Assembly (NCBI RefSeq): GCF_035581345.1
Contig: NZ_CP141608.1
Location: 2,758,501 to 2,822,500, forward strand
Direction of reading: 5' to 3'
Length of the DNA stretch: 64,000 nt
DNA from: Pseudomonas sp. JQ170C
Lineage (GTDB): Bacteria > Pseudomonadota > Gammaproteobacteria > Pseudomonadales > Pseudomonadaceae
Part shown: in pieces, positions 56,775 to 64,000 of the stretch
Layout of the letters: every line of letters begins with the position of its first letter
How positions within the stretch are numbered: position 1 is the stretch's first letter
Made by a program: the position numbers and the translations under genes
Notes under the pieces: model-generated
What the model saw: only the letters and a program-made list of their open reading frames with translations
Told to the model about the DNA's origin: nothing
The model's database searches: none

Positions 56775-57785
56775 TTAGCGCATCTGCACGCCGTGCTGGG
56801 CCCGCCAGCTGGCCGGCGGCATGCCGAACTGGGCGATGAACCAGCGGGTGAAGGAACTGGGCATCGAATAGCCGAGCATGTCGGCAATGCGCCCCAGTGA
56901 ATAGTTGGGGTTCTCCAGGTAACGGATCACCAGGTCGCGGCGCACGCCGTTGACCAGGTCGCTGAAGGTCACGCCAATTTCCTCCAGGCGCCGTTGCAAG
57001 GTGCGCACATTCATGCCCTGGGTCTGGGCCACCTGTTCGATGGTGGCGCGGCCCATGGGCAGCAGCAGGTAGATGGTCTTGCGCATCTCCAGTTCCAGCG
57101 ACAGCTTGCCGCCAGCCTGCAGGGTGTCCAGGTAGCGCTGCGCCAGCCGTGCCATGGCCTGGTTGGCCAGTGGGTTGGCGGTGTCGAGGTCGGCCGCCGG
57201 GCAGACGATGCCGTTGAACTCACTGCCAAACACCAGCTTGCAGCCAAAGATGCGCCGGTGAATCGACAAGTCGGCCGGGGCGGTATGGGTGAAGTTGGCG
57301 CTGATCGGATGCCAGTGGGCCCCCAGCAGGGCAGCGCACAGGCGCAGCATCACGCCGATGGCCAGTTCGATGGACTGGCGCCCCCGGTGAGGCAGGTCGC
57401 TGACCACCTCTTCGCGAATGATTACGGTCTTGCCGGCTTCTTCTATATGAATGGCCAGGGCGTCGTTGAGTAAATGGCGGTACTGGACGATGACTTGAAG
57501 CGCATCGCGCAGGGTGCGCTGGTGGCTGAGCAACAGGCTGATTTCACCGAAGTCCGACAGTTGGCGCAGCTCGGCCATGCGCAGGCCGAAGGTCTCGCAG
57601 CCACTGGCCTGGGCCGATTCTTCCAGCAGGGTAATTACGCTGGCCACCGGCAGGCGCTGGTTGGGGTCGTCCAGGAGTGCGGCGCTCAGGCCTACATGGG
57701 CCAGCAGGGCATGGGGGTTGAGCCCCAGGTGACGGGATACTTCGAGGTAGTTGGTCAAGCTTGCAGCACGTACGAGGGCGGTCAT
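56775..57785 (-). CDS. AraC family regulator with arabinose-binding-type N-terminal domain
   Basis: A 336-residue regulator. The N-terminal 200 residues have the pattern of the Arabinose_bd domain of OruR/PchR-unrelated AraC proteins (NYLEVSRHLGLNPHALLAHVGL, FGEISLLLSHQRTLRDALQV, FTHTAPADLSIHRRIFGCKLVFG). The C-terminal HTH includes VAQTQGMNVRTLQRRLEEIG and IADMLGYSMPSSFTRWFIAQFGMPPASWR. Regulators of this type often control the DUF1302/DUF1329 or lipid-type operon next to them. Here that operon begins 1.2 kb away across the inverted-repeat block. Confidence 0.9.
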   Translation of the reverse strand: MTALVRAASLTNYLEVSRHLGLNPHALLAHVGLSAALLDDPNQRLPVASVITLLEESAQASGCETFGLRMAELRQLSDFGEISLLLSHQRTLRDALQVIVQYRHLLNDALAIHIEEAGKTVIIREEVVSDLPHRGRQSIELAIGVMLRLCAALLGAHWHPISANFTHTAPADLSIHRRIFGCKLVFGSEFNGIVCPAADLDTANPLANQAMARLAQRYLDTLQAGGKLSLELEMRKTIYLLLPMGRATIEQVAQTQGMNVRTLQRRLEEIGVTFSDLVNGVRRDLVIRYLENPNYSLGRIADMLGYSMPSSFTRWFIAQFGMPPASWRAQHGVQMR

Positions 57786-57876
57786 TTTATTGTTTTCCAC
57801 GTAGTCTCATCAGGTGACCCGCTGGTGCGGCGGATTACTTTTGTTCTTCTCGGATTTACGGGTTTTGATGTTCTTT

Positions 57877-57939
57877 GTGGCTTGTGGCTTGTGGCTTGTG
57901 GCTTGTGGCTTGTGGCTTGTGGCTTGTGGCTTGTGGCTT
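57877..57939. repeat. GTGGCTT heptanucleotide tandem repeat
   Basis: Nine perfect head-to-tail copies of GTGGCTT occur, followed by two imperfect ones to 57954. It starts 92 bases upstream of the AraC start codon. It abuts the left arm of the large inverted repeat. Copy number could vary by slippage. Confidence 0.95.
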
Positions 57940-57957
57940 TCTGGCTTGTGGCTTTGA

Positions 57958-58260
57958 GCGCTGGGGGCTTATCCATTTGCCAAGGCGGCGCCGAGTCACC
58001 TTTGCGCCCTTACGGCGCCTTACTTTTTTTCAGTCGAAAAAAAAAGTAAGCAAAAAATTCTCGCCCCACCAGGGGCCCTACGCTCCGCTCCGGGTCCCCT
58101 CACTCCGGTGTCGCTACGGGGTATCGCGGCCTACGAGTTGCAAGCAACTCTACGTCTCGCGACTTCGGCTAACGCCGAAGGTGCTTCGCACTCACCCCTC
58201 CACGACACCTCCGCTCGGCCCTTCTGGTTAACGGGGCAGGTAGATCAAAAGCAAGATCAA
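57958..58260. repeat. Large inverted repeat, left arm
   Basis: About 300 bases are matched, in reverse complement and with scattered differences, by 58362-58663. Matched blocks include CTTATCCATTT, GCCCTTACGGCG, CAGTCGAAAAAAAAAGTAAGC, CCCCACCAGGGGCCCT, TCGCTACGGGG, CGGCCCTTCTGGT and AACGGGGC. No coding frame with good codon use is present. Confidence 0.88.
58019..58050. terminator. Terminator-like hairpin in left arm
   Basis: CTTACTTTTTTTC (58019-58031) pairs with GAAAAAAAAAGTAAG (58036-58050) around AGTC. The stem is A/T-rich with tracts on both sides, so it could act in either direction. The mirror copy is at 58572-58607. Confidence 0.55.
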
Positions 58261-58314
58261 AAGCAAAAAAGCAAAAGCAAAAGCAAAAGCAAAAGCAAAA
58301 GCAAAAGCAAAAGC
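58244..58314. repeat. GCAAAA hexanucleotide repeat at the centre of the inverted repeat
   Basis: Seven perfect GCAAAA units lie at 58271-58312, with irregular GATCAAAAGCAA units before them. It sits at the junction of the left arm and the short centre. The right side has only a remnant (CAAAAGCAAGAGC), so the expansion happened on one side. Confidence 0.95.
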
Positions 58315-58361
58315 TGTGTTTACTGACCCACCGGGGTCCAAAAGCAAGAGCGCAGCGAATT

Positions 58362-58663
58362 GTGCTCTTGATCTTGATCCACCCGCCCCGTTACCAGAAG
58401 GGCCGAGCGTAGGTGTCGTGTAGGGGCTAGCGCGAAGCGCCTTCGGCCGTGGCCGAAGTTGCGAAGCGTAGACTTGGCGAAGCAAGTCGTAGCTCGCAAT
58501 GCCCCGTAGCGACACCGTAGCGAGGGGACCCGGAGCGAAGCGCAGGGCCCCTGGTGGGGCAAGAATTTTTTGGCTTACTTTTTTTTTCGACTGAAAAAAA
58601 GTAAGCCGCCGTAAGGGCGGAAGGGGCCAGTGGCGTCACCACACAAAATGGATAAGCTCCCCG
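58362..58663. repeat. Large inverted repeat, right arm
   Basis: The reverse-complement partner of 57958-58260. The two arms are separated by about 100 bases that include the GCAAAA repeat and a small stem. The arms diverge by perhaps a fifth of positions, so this is not a recent perfect duplication. Confidence 0.88.
58572..58607. terminator. Terminator-like hairpin in right arm
   Basis: GGCTTACTTTTTTTTTC (58572-58588) pairs with GAAAAAAAGTAAGCC (58593-58607) around GACT. It is the mirror copy of 58019-58050 and slightly longer. Confidence 0.55.
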
Positions 58664-58665
58664 CT

Positions 58666-58715
58666 GCCACAGCCACAGCCACAGCCACAGCCACCACCAC
58701 AGCCACCACAGCCAC
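58666..58715. repeat. GCCACA hexanucleotide repeat
   Basis: Four GCCACA units are followed by GCCACCACCACA and GCCACCACA variants. Read on the minus strand this is (TGTGGC)n, related to the GTGGCTT repeat that bounds the left arm, so each outer end of the inverted repeat carries a GTGGC-type tandem repeat. Confidence 0.9.
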
Positions 58716-58775
58716 CGCTCAATCCAAACTTCCCCGACAACCCATGAAGAACCTTTTTATAGCTGGTGTGTCGTG

Positions 58776-58874
58776 AAATGAAAAGTCATTTTCTGCCCCG
58801 TGGTACGGCCAAAATGACGTGTGCCCTGGCGGTTCGGTCGCCTGCTCTGACCCTTGTCACCAAATGAAAAGTCA
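58776..58874. promoter_or_regulatory. Direct repeat AAATGAAAAGTCA and inverted GTCATTTT/AAAATGAC
   Basis: AAATGAAAAGTCA occurs at 58776-58788 and again at 58862-58874. GTCATTTT (58785-58792) and AAAATGAC (58811-58818) form an inverted repeat between them. They lie 100-200 bases before the hydrolase/DUF1302 genes and could be binding sites for the nearby AraC regulator; that is inference. Confidence 0.4.
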
Positions 58875-58977
58875 CTGACGCGCAATGTGAAGCTTCCCGC
58901 AGGAGGGGTGATTACTGTGGCCTCACAAACGCTCGACCTCACTCGCGAGCGGACTGTCCTGAAGCATAGGTGTCGAC

Positions 58978-59544
58978 GTGGAAAAACTGCATACCGCCGC
59001 TACTGTCCTGATCGTTCCCGGCCTGCGTGATCATGTTGCCGAACACTGGCAGACCCTGCTCCAGGCGCGCCTGGCCAAAGTCCGCTCAGTGCCACCGCTG
59101 CAGGTCAACGGCCTCGACTGCACAGCACGGGTCGAAGCGATCCAGCACGAAATCGAACAGATCGAGGGCGATGTACTGTTGGTCGCGCACAGCGCCGGTG
59201 TACTGATGGTCGCCCATTGGGCCGCGCGTTATCAGCGACCGATCAAGGGCGCACTGCTGGCGGCACCGCCGGACCTCGAGGCGCAGTGGCCCGCCCACTA
59301 CCCAAGCCCCGACAGCCTGCGCGCCAATGGCTGGAGCCCGCTGCCGATGACGCCGCTGCCGTTCCCGAGCATTGTCGCCGCCAGCAGCAACGATCACCTG
59401 GCAAGTCTTGAAGCCGCCAGCGCCATGGCCCGTGGCTGGGGCAGCCAGCTACTGGAGCTGGGCGAAGTCGGTCATCTCAATCCTGCCGCGGGGTTCGGTC
59501 CCTGGCCCAAGGCCGAAGCCCTGATTCACATGCTCGACCGCTAA
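58978..59544 (+). CDS. RBBP9/YdeN-type serine hydrolase
   Basis: A 188-residue small alpha/beta hydrolase. It starts VLIVPGLRDHVAEHWQ, as in the RBBP9/YdeN family; the nucleophile is Ser72 in LLVAHSAGVLM, an acid follows in SSNDHLAS, and the histidine is in GEVGHLNPAAGFG. The start is GTG at 58978 with a weak ribosome site; no ATG fits. It is 87 bases before the DUF1302 gene and is probably part of that locus. The substrate may be an ester or lipid; not shown. Confidence 0.82.
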   Translation: MEKLHTAATVLIVPGLRDHVAEHWQTLLQARLAKVRSVPPLQVNGLDCTARVEAIQHEIEQIEGDVLLVAHSAGVLMVAHWAARYQRPIKGALLAAPPDLEAQWPAHYPSPDSLRANGWSPLPMTPLPFPSIVAASSNDHLASLEAASAMARGWGSQLLELGEVGHLNPAAGFGPWPKAEALIHMLDR

Positions 59545-59631
59545 CGCCGGCCTTACCGCACGGATGCTCGACTAACACCCGCACACGACGGGTGTAGCAA
59601 AAAAACAATAACAATATGTGGAGTCATCGCA

Positions 59632-61587
59632 ATGTCAAAACATCGCACCCACCGTGCTGTGAAGCCACAGCGCTGTCTGCTGGCCTGCGCCATCAGCCTG
59701 CTCGCACTGCCAGGTGCCCAGGCGTTTGAAGTCGATACCGGCAGTGAAGACTGGGCCGTGCGCCTGGACAACACCGTCAAGTACAACTACGGCGTTCGCA
59801 CTGAAAGCGCCGACAAGCGCATGCTCGCCACGCCGAACAACAACGATGGCGACTACAACTTTCGCAAGGCCGGTACCAACATCACCAACCGGGTAGACCT
59901 GCTCACCGAGCTGGACGTGATCTACCAGGGCAATATGGGCTTTCGTGTCAGTGCCGCCAGTTGGTACGACAAGGCCTATGACAACACCGGCTCCAATTCC
60001 AACCCGTTCGTCAACGGCAACGGTGACACCTCCGGCATCAACCCGAGCCTCAATGGCCTGCCAGGCACCGGCACGCCACTGGGCAGCCCGCACCTGAGCA
60101 ACTACGCCCAGCGCTACTACAGCGGCCCGTCCGGCGAAGTGCTCGATGCATTCGTGTTCATGCGCACCGACATCGGCGAGAACTCGCAACTGAGCGGCAA
60201 GCTGGGCCAGCACAACCTGTTCTGGGGTGAGACCCTGCTCAACCCGGTGCACTCGCTCAGCTATGGCCAGTCGGGCCTGGACCTGGCCAAGCTCGCGGCC
60301 TCGCCCGGCACCGAAGCCAAAGAGTTGTTCGTACCGCGCAATCAGCTGTCCACCTCGTTCCTGGTGAACTCGGAACTGACCGTCGGCGCCCAGTACTTCC
60401 TGGACTGGGACGCAGCCCGCTTGCCTGAAGCCGGCACCTACTATGGCGGCTCGGACCTGGTGGGCGAGGGCGCCCAGAGCTTCCTCCTCGGCCATACCGG
60501 TACCCCCGGGCTGATCCCGGTGCGAGGGGCATTGACCACCATTCGCCGTGGCCATGACCTGACCCCGGACAAGCGCGGCGACTGGGGCGTAATGGCCAAG
60601 TGGTCGCCCGAGTGGCTGGGCGGAACCCTGGGCTTCTACTACCGCAAGACCTCCGAAATCCTCCCCCAGGCCTGGCTCGACGCCCGCGGCCTGACGGTAT
60701 CGCGCGGCCCGTTCGGCGCGCCGCCCGCCAGCTTCCAGGGCGCGGTCGGCAACCTCTACAACTCGCTGCAAACCCCGACCTATCAGTTCGCCTACGCCGA
60801 CAACATCGACGTGTATGGCCTGAGCCTGTCCAAGGACGTGGCCGGCGTCAGCGTCGGCAGCGACCTGAACATCCGCCATAACATGCCGCTGGCGAGCATT
60901 CCGGCGATTGTCAGTGCACCGGGTACCGGCGGCCTGGGCGGCGGTTTCGGCCTGTTGCCGCCGCGCCTGGCCAGCAGTGGCGTGGTCTACGACGTGCCCG
61001 AGGACGGCGACGGCATGGGCGCCACGGGCCAGACCCTGCACTGGACCCTCAACGGCCTGATGACCATCGGCGATACGCCGGTGTTCGACAGCGCCACCCT
61101 GCTGGGCGAGCTGTTCTACAGCAACCTGCTCAAGCTCGATGGCCACAACGAGGCCTTGTACAAGGGCAAGAGCAGCTACCGCGGCATCGACAAGCCCACC
61201 CGTGACAACTGGGGCATCGCCGTCAACTTCACCCCGACCTGGTACCAGGTGGTACCCGGCGTCGACATGAGCATGCCGCTGTCGATCAACGTGGGCCTGG
61301 ACGGTGTGTCACCCGTGCAGGGCGGCGGCGCCGAGGACACCGGCAACTACGCCGTGGGCGTCAGCGCCGCGGTGTTCAACCAGTATTTTGTCGACCTCAA
61401 GTACGTCGACGGCTTTGGCAAGACCCAGTCGTGCAACAACGGCCAGACCGATGGCACGACTCCCAATGCCCTGGACGGCGAGCAGGACTACACCTGCTAC
61501 GGCGGCGGGTACGCGTCTTTCTCTGGCGGCGCAGCCACTACCGAAGACCGTGGCGCGCTTTATCTGACCCTTAAGACCACATTCTGA
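59632..61587 (+). CDS. DUF1302 outer-membrane porin-like protein
   Basis: A 651-residue exported protein with a signal peptide ending PGAQAFEVD, then alternating beta strands with many Asn, Gly and Tyr, and the outer-membrane terminal phenylalanine (LYLTLKTTF). DUF1302 blocks include DNTVKYNYGVR, NRVDLLTELDV, GKLGQHNLFWGETLL and FYYRKTSE. The family forms outer-membrane barrels and is paired with DUF1329 proteins, as here. The pair usually sits with an RND exporter and acts in transport of hydrophobic compounds; that link is from family knowledge. Confidence 0.92.
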   Translation: MSKHRTHRAVKPQRCLLACAISLLALPGAQAFEVDTGSEDWAVRLDNTVKYNYGVRTESADKRMLATPNNNDGDYNFRKAGTNITNRVDLLTELDVIYQGNMGFRVSAASWYDKAYDNTGSNSNPFVNGNGDTSGINPSLNGLPGTGTPLGSPHLSNYAQRYYSGPSGEVLDAFVFMRTDIGENSQLSGKLGQHNLFWGETLLNPVHSLSYGQSGLDLAKLAASPGTEAKELFVPRNQLSTSFLVNSELTVGAQYFLDWDAARLPEAGTYYGGSDLVGEGAQSFLLGHTGTPGLIPVRGALTTIRRGHDLTPDKRGDWGVMAKWSPEWLGGTLGFYYRKTSEILPQAWLDARGLTVSRGPFGAPPASFQGAVGNLYNSLQTPTYQFAYADNIDVYGLSLSKDVAGVSVGSDLNIRHNMPLASIPAIVSAPGTGGLGGGFGLLPPRLASSGVVYDVPEDGDGMGATGQTLHWTLNGLMTIGDTPVFDSATLLGELFYSNLLKLDGHNEALYKGKSSYRGIDKPTRDNWGIAVNFTPTWYQVVPGVDMSMPLSINVGLDGVSPVQGGGAEDTGNYAVGVSAAVFNQYFVDLKYVDGFGKTQSCNNGQTDGTTPNALDGEQDYTCYGGGYASFSGGAATTEDRGALYLTLKTTF

Positions 61588-61624
61588 GCCCGTCTTCCAC
61601 AGACCTAACAGGAAACCAATCATC

Positions 61625-62983
61625 ATGAACTACGTGCACACACTGTTGGCCACGTGCCTGTCGCTGGCTGCCCTCAATACCGCCCAGGCGGCCGTTTCCA
61701 CCGAACAGGCCGCGCGCCTGGGCACCAGCCTGACCGCCATCGGCGCCGAAAAGGCGGCTAACGCCGACGGCTCGATTCCGGCCTACCAGGGCGGCCTGGT
61801 GACCCCACCGGCCAGCTACAAAAGCGGCGAAAGCATGCGCCCCGACCCGTTTGCCGGCGAAAAGCCGCTGCTGGTCATCGACGGCAAGAATGCCGACCAG
61901 TACAAGGGCCAGTTGACCGCCACCACCCTTGAACTGCTCAAGCGCTACCCCAGCTTTCGCGTCGACGTCTACCCGACCCACCGCACCGTCGCCTTGCCGC
62001 AACCGGTGCTGGACAACACCCGCAAGAACGCCGTCGGTGCGCGCAGCCAGGAGGGCGGCACCGCCGTCGACAACGTGCTGCCGGGCATTCCGTTCCCGAT
62101 TCCGCAAACCGGCGCCGAAGCCATGTGGAACTTCCTGCTGCGCTACCAGGGCGTGAGCATGACCGCCAAGTACGACTCCTGGAACGTCGACGCCAGTGGC
62201 CGGCCAACCCTGTCTACCACCGGCCAGGCCAACATCAGTTACCCAATCTACGAGGACATGAACAAGCTGATCGGCGCCAAGGACACCTACTACCAGATGA
62301 AGCTGAGCTACACCGGGCCTGCCCGCCGTGCCGGCGAAGCGATGATGCTGCGCGATGCCGCCAACCCGCTGGTGCAGCCACGCAGCGCCTGGCAGTACCT
62401 GCCAGGGCAGCGCCGGGTCAAGCTGGCACCGAACCTTGCCTACGACACGCCCAACCCGGGTACCTCCGGCTCCGGCACCTACGATGACGTGTTCGTCTTC
62501 AACGGCGCGCTGGATCGCTACGACTGGACCCTGGTGGGCAAGCAGGAAATGTACGTGCCGTACAACACCTACCAGCTCACCTACCACACCGACGTCAAGC
62601 AACTGACCACGCCCAACCACCTGGCGCCGCAGTTCGTGCGCTGGGAGAAACACCGGGTGTGGGTGGTGGAAGGCAAGCTCAAGGACGGCGCCCGCCACAT
62701 CTACCACAAGCGCCGCTTCTACCTGGACGAAGACAGCTGGATCGCTCTGGCATCGGACCAATACGACGCCCGTGATCAACTGTACCGCGGCTCGTTCGCC
62801 TTCCTCAGCCAGAGCTACGACAAGCAGACCCCGGATGCCACGCCCTTCATGATCTACGACCTGATCGGCGGCACCTACAACCTCAACGGCGTGGTCGGTG
62901 CCTATGGCGGCATCCGCTACATCGAGCCGCTGTCGCGTACCCAGTGGTCGCCCGAGTCGCTGGCCGGTGCCGGCATTCGTTAA
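61625..62983 (+). CDS. DUF1329 periplasmic lipoprotein-carrier-like protein
   Basis: A 452-residue protein with a signal peptide (LLATCLSLAALNTAQAAV) and no lipobox. Family blocks are ARLGTSLTAIGAEKAANADGSIPAY, PEA-type GTAVDNVLPGIPFPIPQTGAEAMWN, RRAGEAMMLRDAANP, AWQYLPGQRRVKLAPNLAYDTPNPGTSG, and FYLDEDSWIALASDQYDARDQLYR. The fold resembles LolA/LolB lipid carriers. It follows DUF1302 by 37 bases with AGGAAA before the ATG. It probably carries a hydrophobic ligand across the periplasm to the DUF1302 barrel. Confidence 0.93.
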   Translation: MNYVHTLLATCLSLAALNTAQAAVSTEQAARLGTSLTAIGAEKAANADGSIPAYQGGLVTPPASYKSGESMRPDPFAGEKPLLVIDGKNADQYKGQLTATTLELLKRYPSFRVDVYPTHRTVALPQPVLDNTRKNAVGARSQEGGTAVDNVLPGIPFPIPQTGAEAMWNFLLRYQGVSMTAKYDSWNVDASGRPTLSTTGQANISYPIYEDMNKLIGAKDTYYQMKLSYTGPARRAGEAMMLRDAANPLVQPRSAWQYLPGQRRVKLAPNLAYDTPNPGTSGSGTYDDVFVFNGALDRYDWTLVGKQEMYVPYNTYQLTYHTDVKQLTTPNHLAPQFVRWEKHRVWVVEGKLKDGARHIYHKRRFYLDEDSWIALASDQYDARDQLYRGSFAFLSQSYDKQTPDATPFMIYDLIGGTYNLNGVVGAYGGIRYIEPLSRTQWSPESLAGAGIR

Positions 62984-62993
62984 GCCCATGAAC

Positions 62994-63022
62994 GGCCCGG
63001 CGTCGATACCCGACGCCGGGCC
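62994..63022 (+). terminator. GC-rich hairpin between DUF1329 and YCF48 genes
   Basis: GGCCCGGCGTCG (62994-63005) and CGACGCCGGGCC (63011-63022) form a 12-bp perfect stem with a 5-base loop and no T tract. It may stabilise the upstream mRNA segment or lower downstream expression rather than end the transcript. Confidence 0.45.
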
Positions 63023-63050
63023 CCTGGTTGAGCGATCCGGAGGATCGGGT

Positions 63051-64000
63051 ATGTATTGTTTGAAGCGATGGACCACGCTGATGGTGGCGTTGCTGGCCCT
63101 GCACGGCACGGCCCAGGCAGCCACTTATGTAGACGTGCTGGACCTGCCGGCCATGCCCAGTGCCCTGGCCAGCAACAGCGCCTTGCGCGATGTGACCACG
63201 GCCGGGGCACGGCTGGTGGCGGTAGGACCGCGCGGGCACATTCTGTATTCCGATGACCTGGGCAGCCGCTGGCAACAAGCGCGGGTGCCGGTCAGTGCCG
63301 ACCTCAATGCCGTCACGTTCCCGACCCCGGAGCTGGGTTGGGCAGTGGGCAATGACGGGGTGATCCTGCACAGCCGCGATGGCGGCCTGAGCTGGCAAAA
63401 GCAGTTGGACGGACGAGTGCTGGGCGAGCAGGTCGTAGCCTGGTACCGCGCCCAGGCCCAGGCCGCGCCGGCTGACGAACGCTGGACAACCTGGGTGGCG
63501 GAAGGCGAGCGGCTGGTGGCCGAAGGCGCCGACAAGCCGCTGCTGGACGTGTGGTTTCGCGATGCCGACAACGGCTTTGCCGTCGGCGTGTTCAACCTGC
63601 TGCTGCACACCACCGATGGCGGCCAGCACTGGACGCCGTGGCTTGATCGCACCGACAACCCGCAAGCCTTGCACCTGACCAGCCTGAATGAAGTCGACAA
63701 CACGCTGTACATCACCGGCGAGCAGGGCCTGCTGCTCAAGCTCGGCGCCGATGGCCAGCACTTCGAGCGCCTGGTCACTCCTTACGCCGGCACCTACTTT
63801 GGCGCGCTTGGCAAACCGGGCGTGCTGCTGGCCTACGGCCTGCGCGGGCATGTGTACCGCAGCAACGATGGCGGTCAGCAGTGGCAAGCGGTGCCCACCG
63901 GATTGTCCACCAGCATTACCGCCGCCGGCCTGGACCGTGCCGGGCAACTGTGGCTGTCGAGCCAGGCCGGTGACGTACTGGTCAGCCGTGATGACGGCGC
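63051..64000 (+). CDS. YCF48/BNR-repeat periplasmic protein (3' end outside window)
   Basis: An open frame from ATG 63051 to the window edge, at least 316 residues. A signal peptide (TLMVALLALHGTAQAATY) is followed by repeated blocks of the photosystem-stability (YCF48)/BNR type: GHILYSDDLGSRWQQ, GVILHSRDGGLSWQK, LLLHTTDGGQHWTP and GHVYRSNDGGQQWQA. These form a beta-propeller. CCGGAGG lies before the start. With DUF1302 and DUF1329 upstream it fits the usual locus that continues into an MMPL-type RND transporter, which would lie beyond the window. Confidence 0.9.
   Translation, partial: MYCLKRWTTLMVALLALHGTAQAATYVDVLDLPAMPSALASNSALRDVTTAGARLVAVGPRGHILYSDDLGSRWQQARVPVSADLNAVTFPTPELGWAVGNDGVILHSRDGGLSWQKQLDGRVLGEQVVAWYRAQAQAAPADERWTTWVAEGERLVAEGADKPLLDVWFRDADNGFAVGVFNLLLHTTDGGQHWTPWLDRTDNPQALHLTSLNEVDNTLYITGEQGLLLKLGADGQHFERLVTPYAGTYFGALGKPGVLLAYGLRGHVYRSNDGGQQWQAVPTGLSTSITAAGLDRAGQLWLSSQAGDVLVSRDDG

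Noticed and set aside
57782..57976. Frame encoding repeated HKPQATS across the GTGGCTT repeat
   Set aside because: It is only the translation of the heptamer tandem repeat on the minus strand; no start context and no flanking coding bias.
58108..58326. Frame ending in Lys-Ser repeats across the GCAAAA tract
   Set aside because: Low-complexity translation of the hexamer repeat within the inverted-repeat arms, with no ribosome site.

Overview
The window is high-GC bacterial chromosome that looks like a Pseudomonas of the P. putida / P. fluorescens side of the genus. Two lines point there. The intergenic spaces carry many copies of the short palindrome that begins GTAGGAGCGGGCTTGCC, the Pseudomonas REP. 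The gene set is also typical: AruH, FusA2, DsdA/DsdC, PpnN, DUF1652 proteins, a PE-LIG-POL type LigD with Ku, and an NnrS operon. No rRNA, tRNA, CRISPR array or insertion sequence was found. All family names come from motifs and memory of the families; no database search was possible.

Layout. 0-9.5 kb: isochorismatase-like hydrolase, GNAT acetyltransferase, DUF1428 protein and a chemoreceptor. Then an AraC regulator stands divergent from a five-gene operon: AhpD-like protein, acyl-CoA-dehydrogenase-like flavoprotein, and a complete ABC importer with a Tat-exported binding protein. 9.5-18.9 kb: small metabolic units. These are a methyltransferase; TetR divergent from an atypical SDR plus an HCCA-isomerase-like protein; a LysE exporter; and LysR divergent from pirin and two YcaC-type hydrolases. 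19-25.7 kb: DNA repair and stress genes (AlkA, ClpP-like, KGG protein, DUF1652, metallothionein, DUF4142, a YghA-like SDR, Ku). 25.7-34.1 kb: MFS pump and LysR, followed by a six-gene minus-strand operon. It starts with ligD and continues with a small membrane protein, an acyl-CoA-dehydrogenase-like protein, a PIG-L deacetylase, a NodS-like methyltransferase and a family-2 glycosyltransferase. Every junction is a four-base ATGA overlap.

34-47.9 kb: FusA2, DsdA with its LysR regulator, Ada-like and Ogt proteins, an SH3 membrane protein, PpnN, GST, AmpC with an overlapping AraC gene, a bile-acid-symporter-like transporter, a membrane acyltransferase-like protein and DUF899. 48-52 kb: a stand-alone, PheRS-like class II synthetase paralogue with an FDX-ACB domain, an AT-richer spacer, and an MHYT-GGDEF-EAL protein. 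52-57.8 kb: AruH, DUF1345, an nnrS operon with a NorR-type control region, a tyrosine recombinase and an AraC regulator. 57.8-59 kb: a gene-free block built as a large inverted repeat bounded and centred by three different short tandem repeats. 59-64 kb: serine hydrolase, DUF1302 porin-like protein, DUF1329 protein and the start of a YCF48/BNR-repeat protein, a set that usually precedes an RND exporter.

The items most worth a second look are the ATGA-linked ligD operon, the PheRS-like paralogue with a changed amino-acid pocket, the composite inverted repeat, the triple NorR-type operator next to a tyrosine recombinase, and the AraC-controlled flavoprotein/ABC operon.
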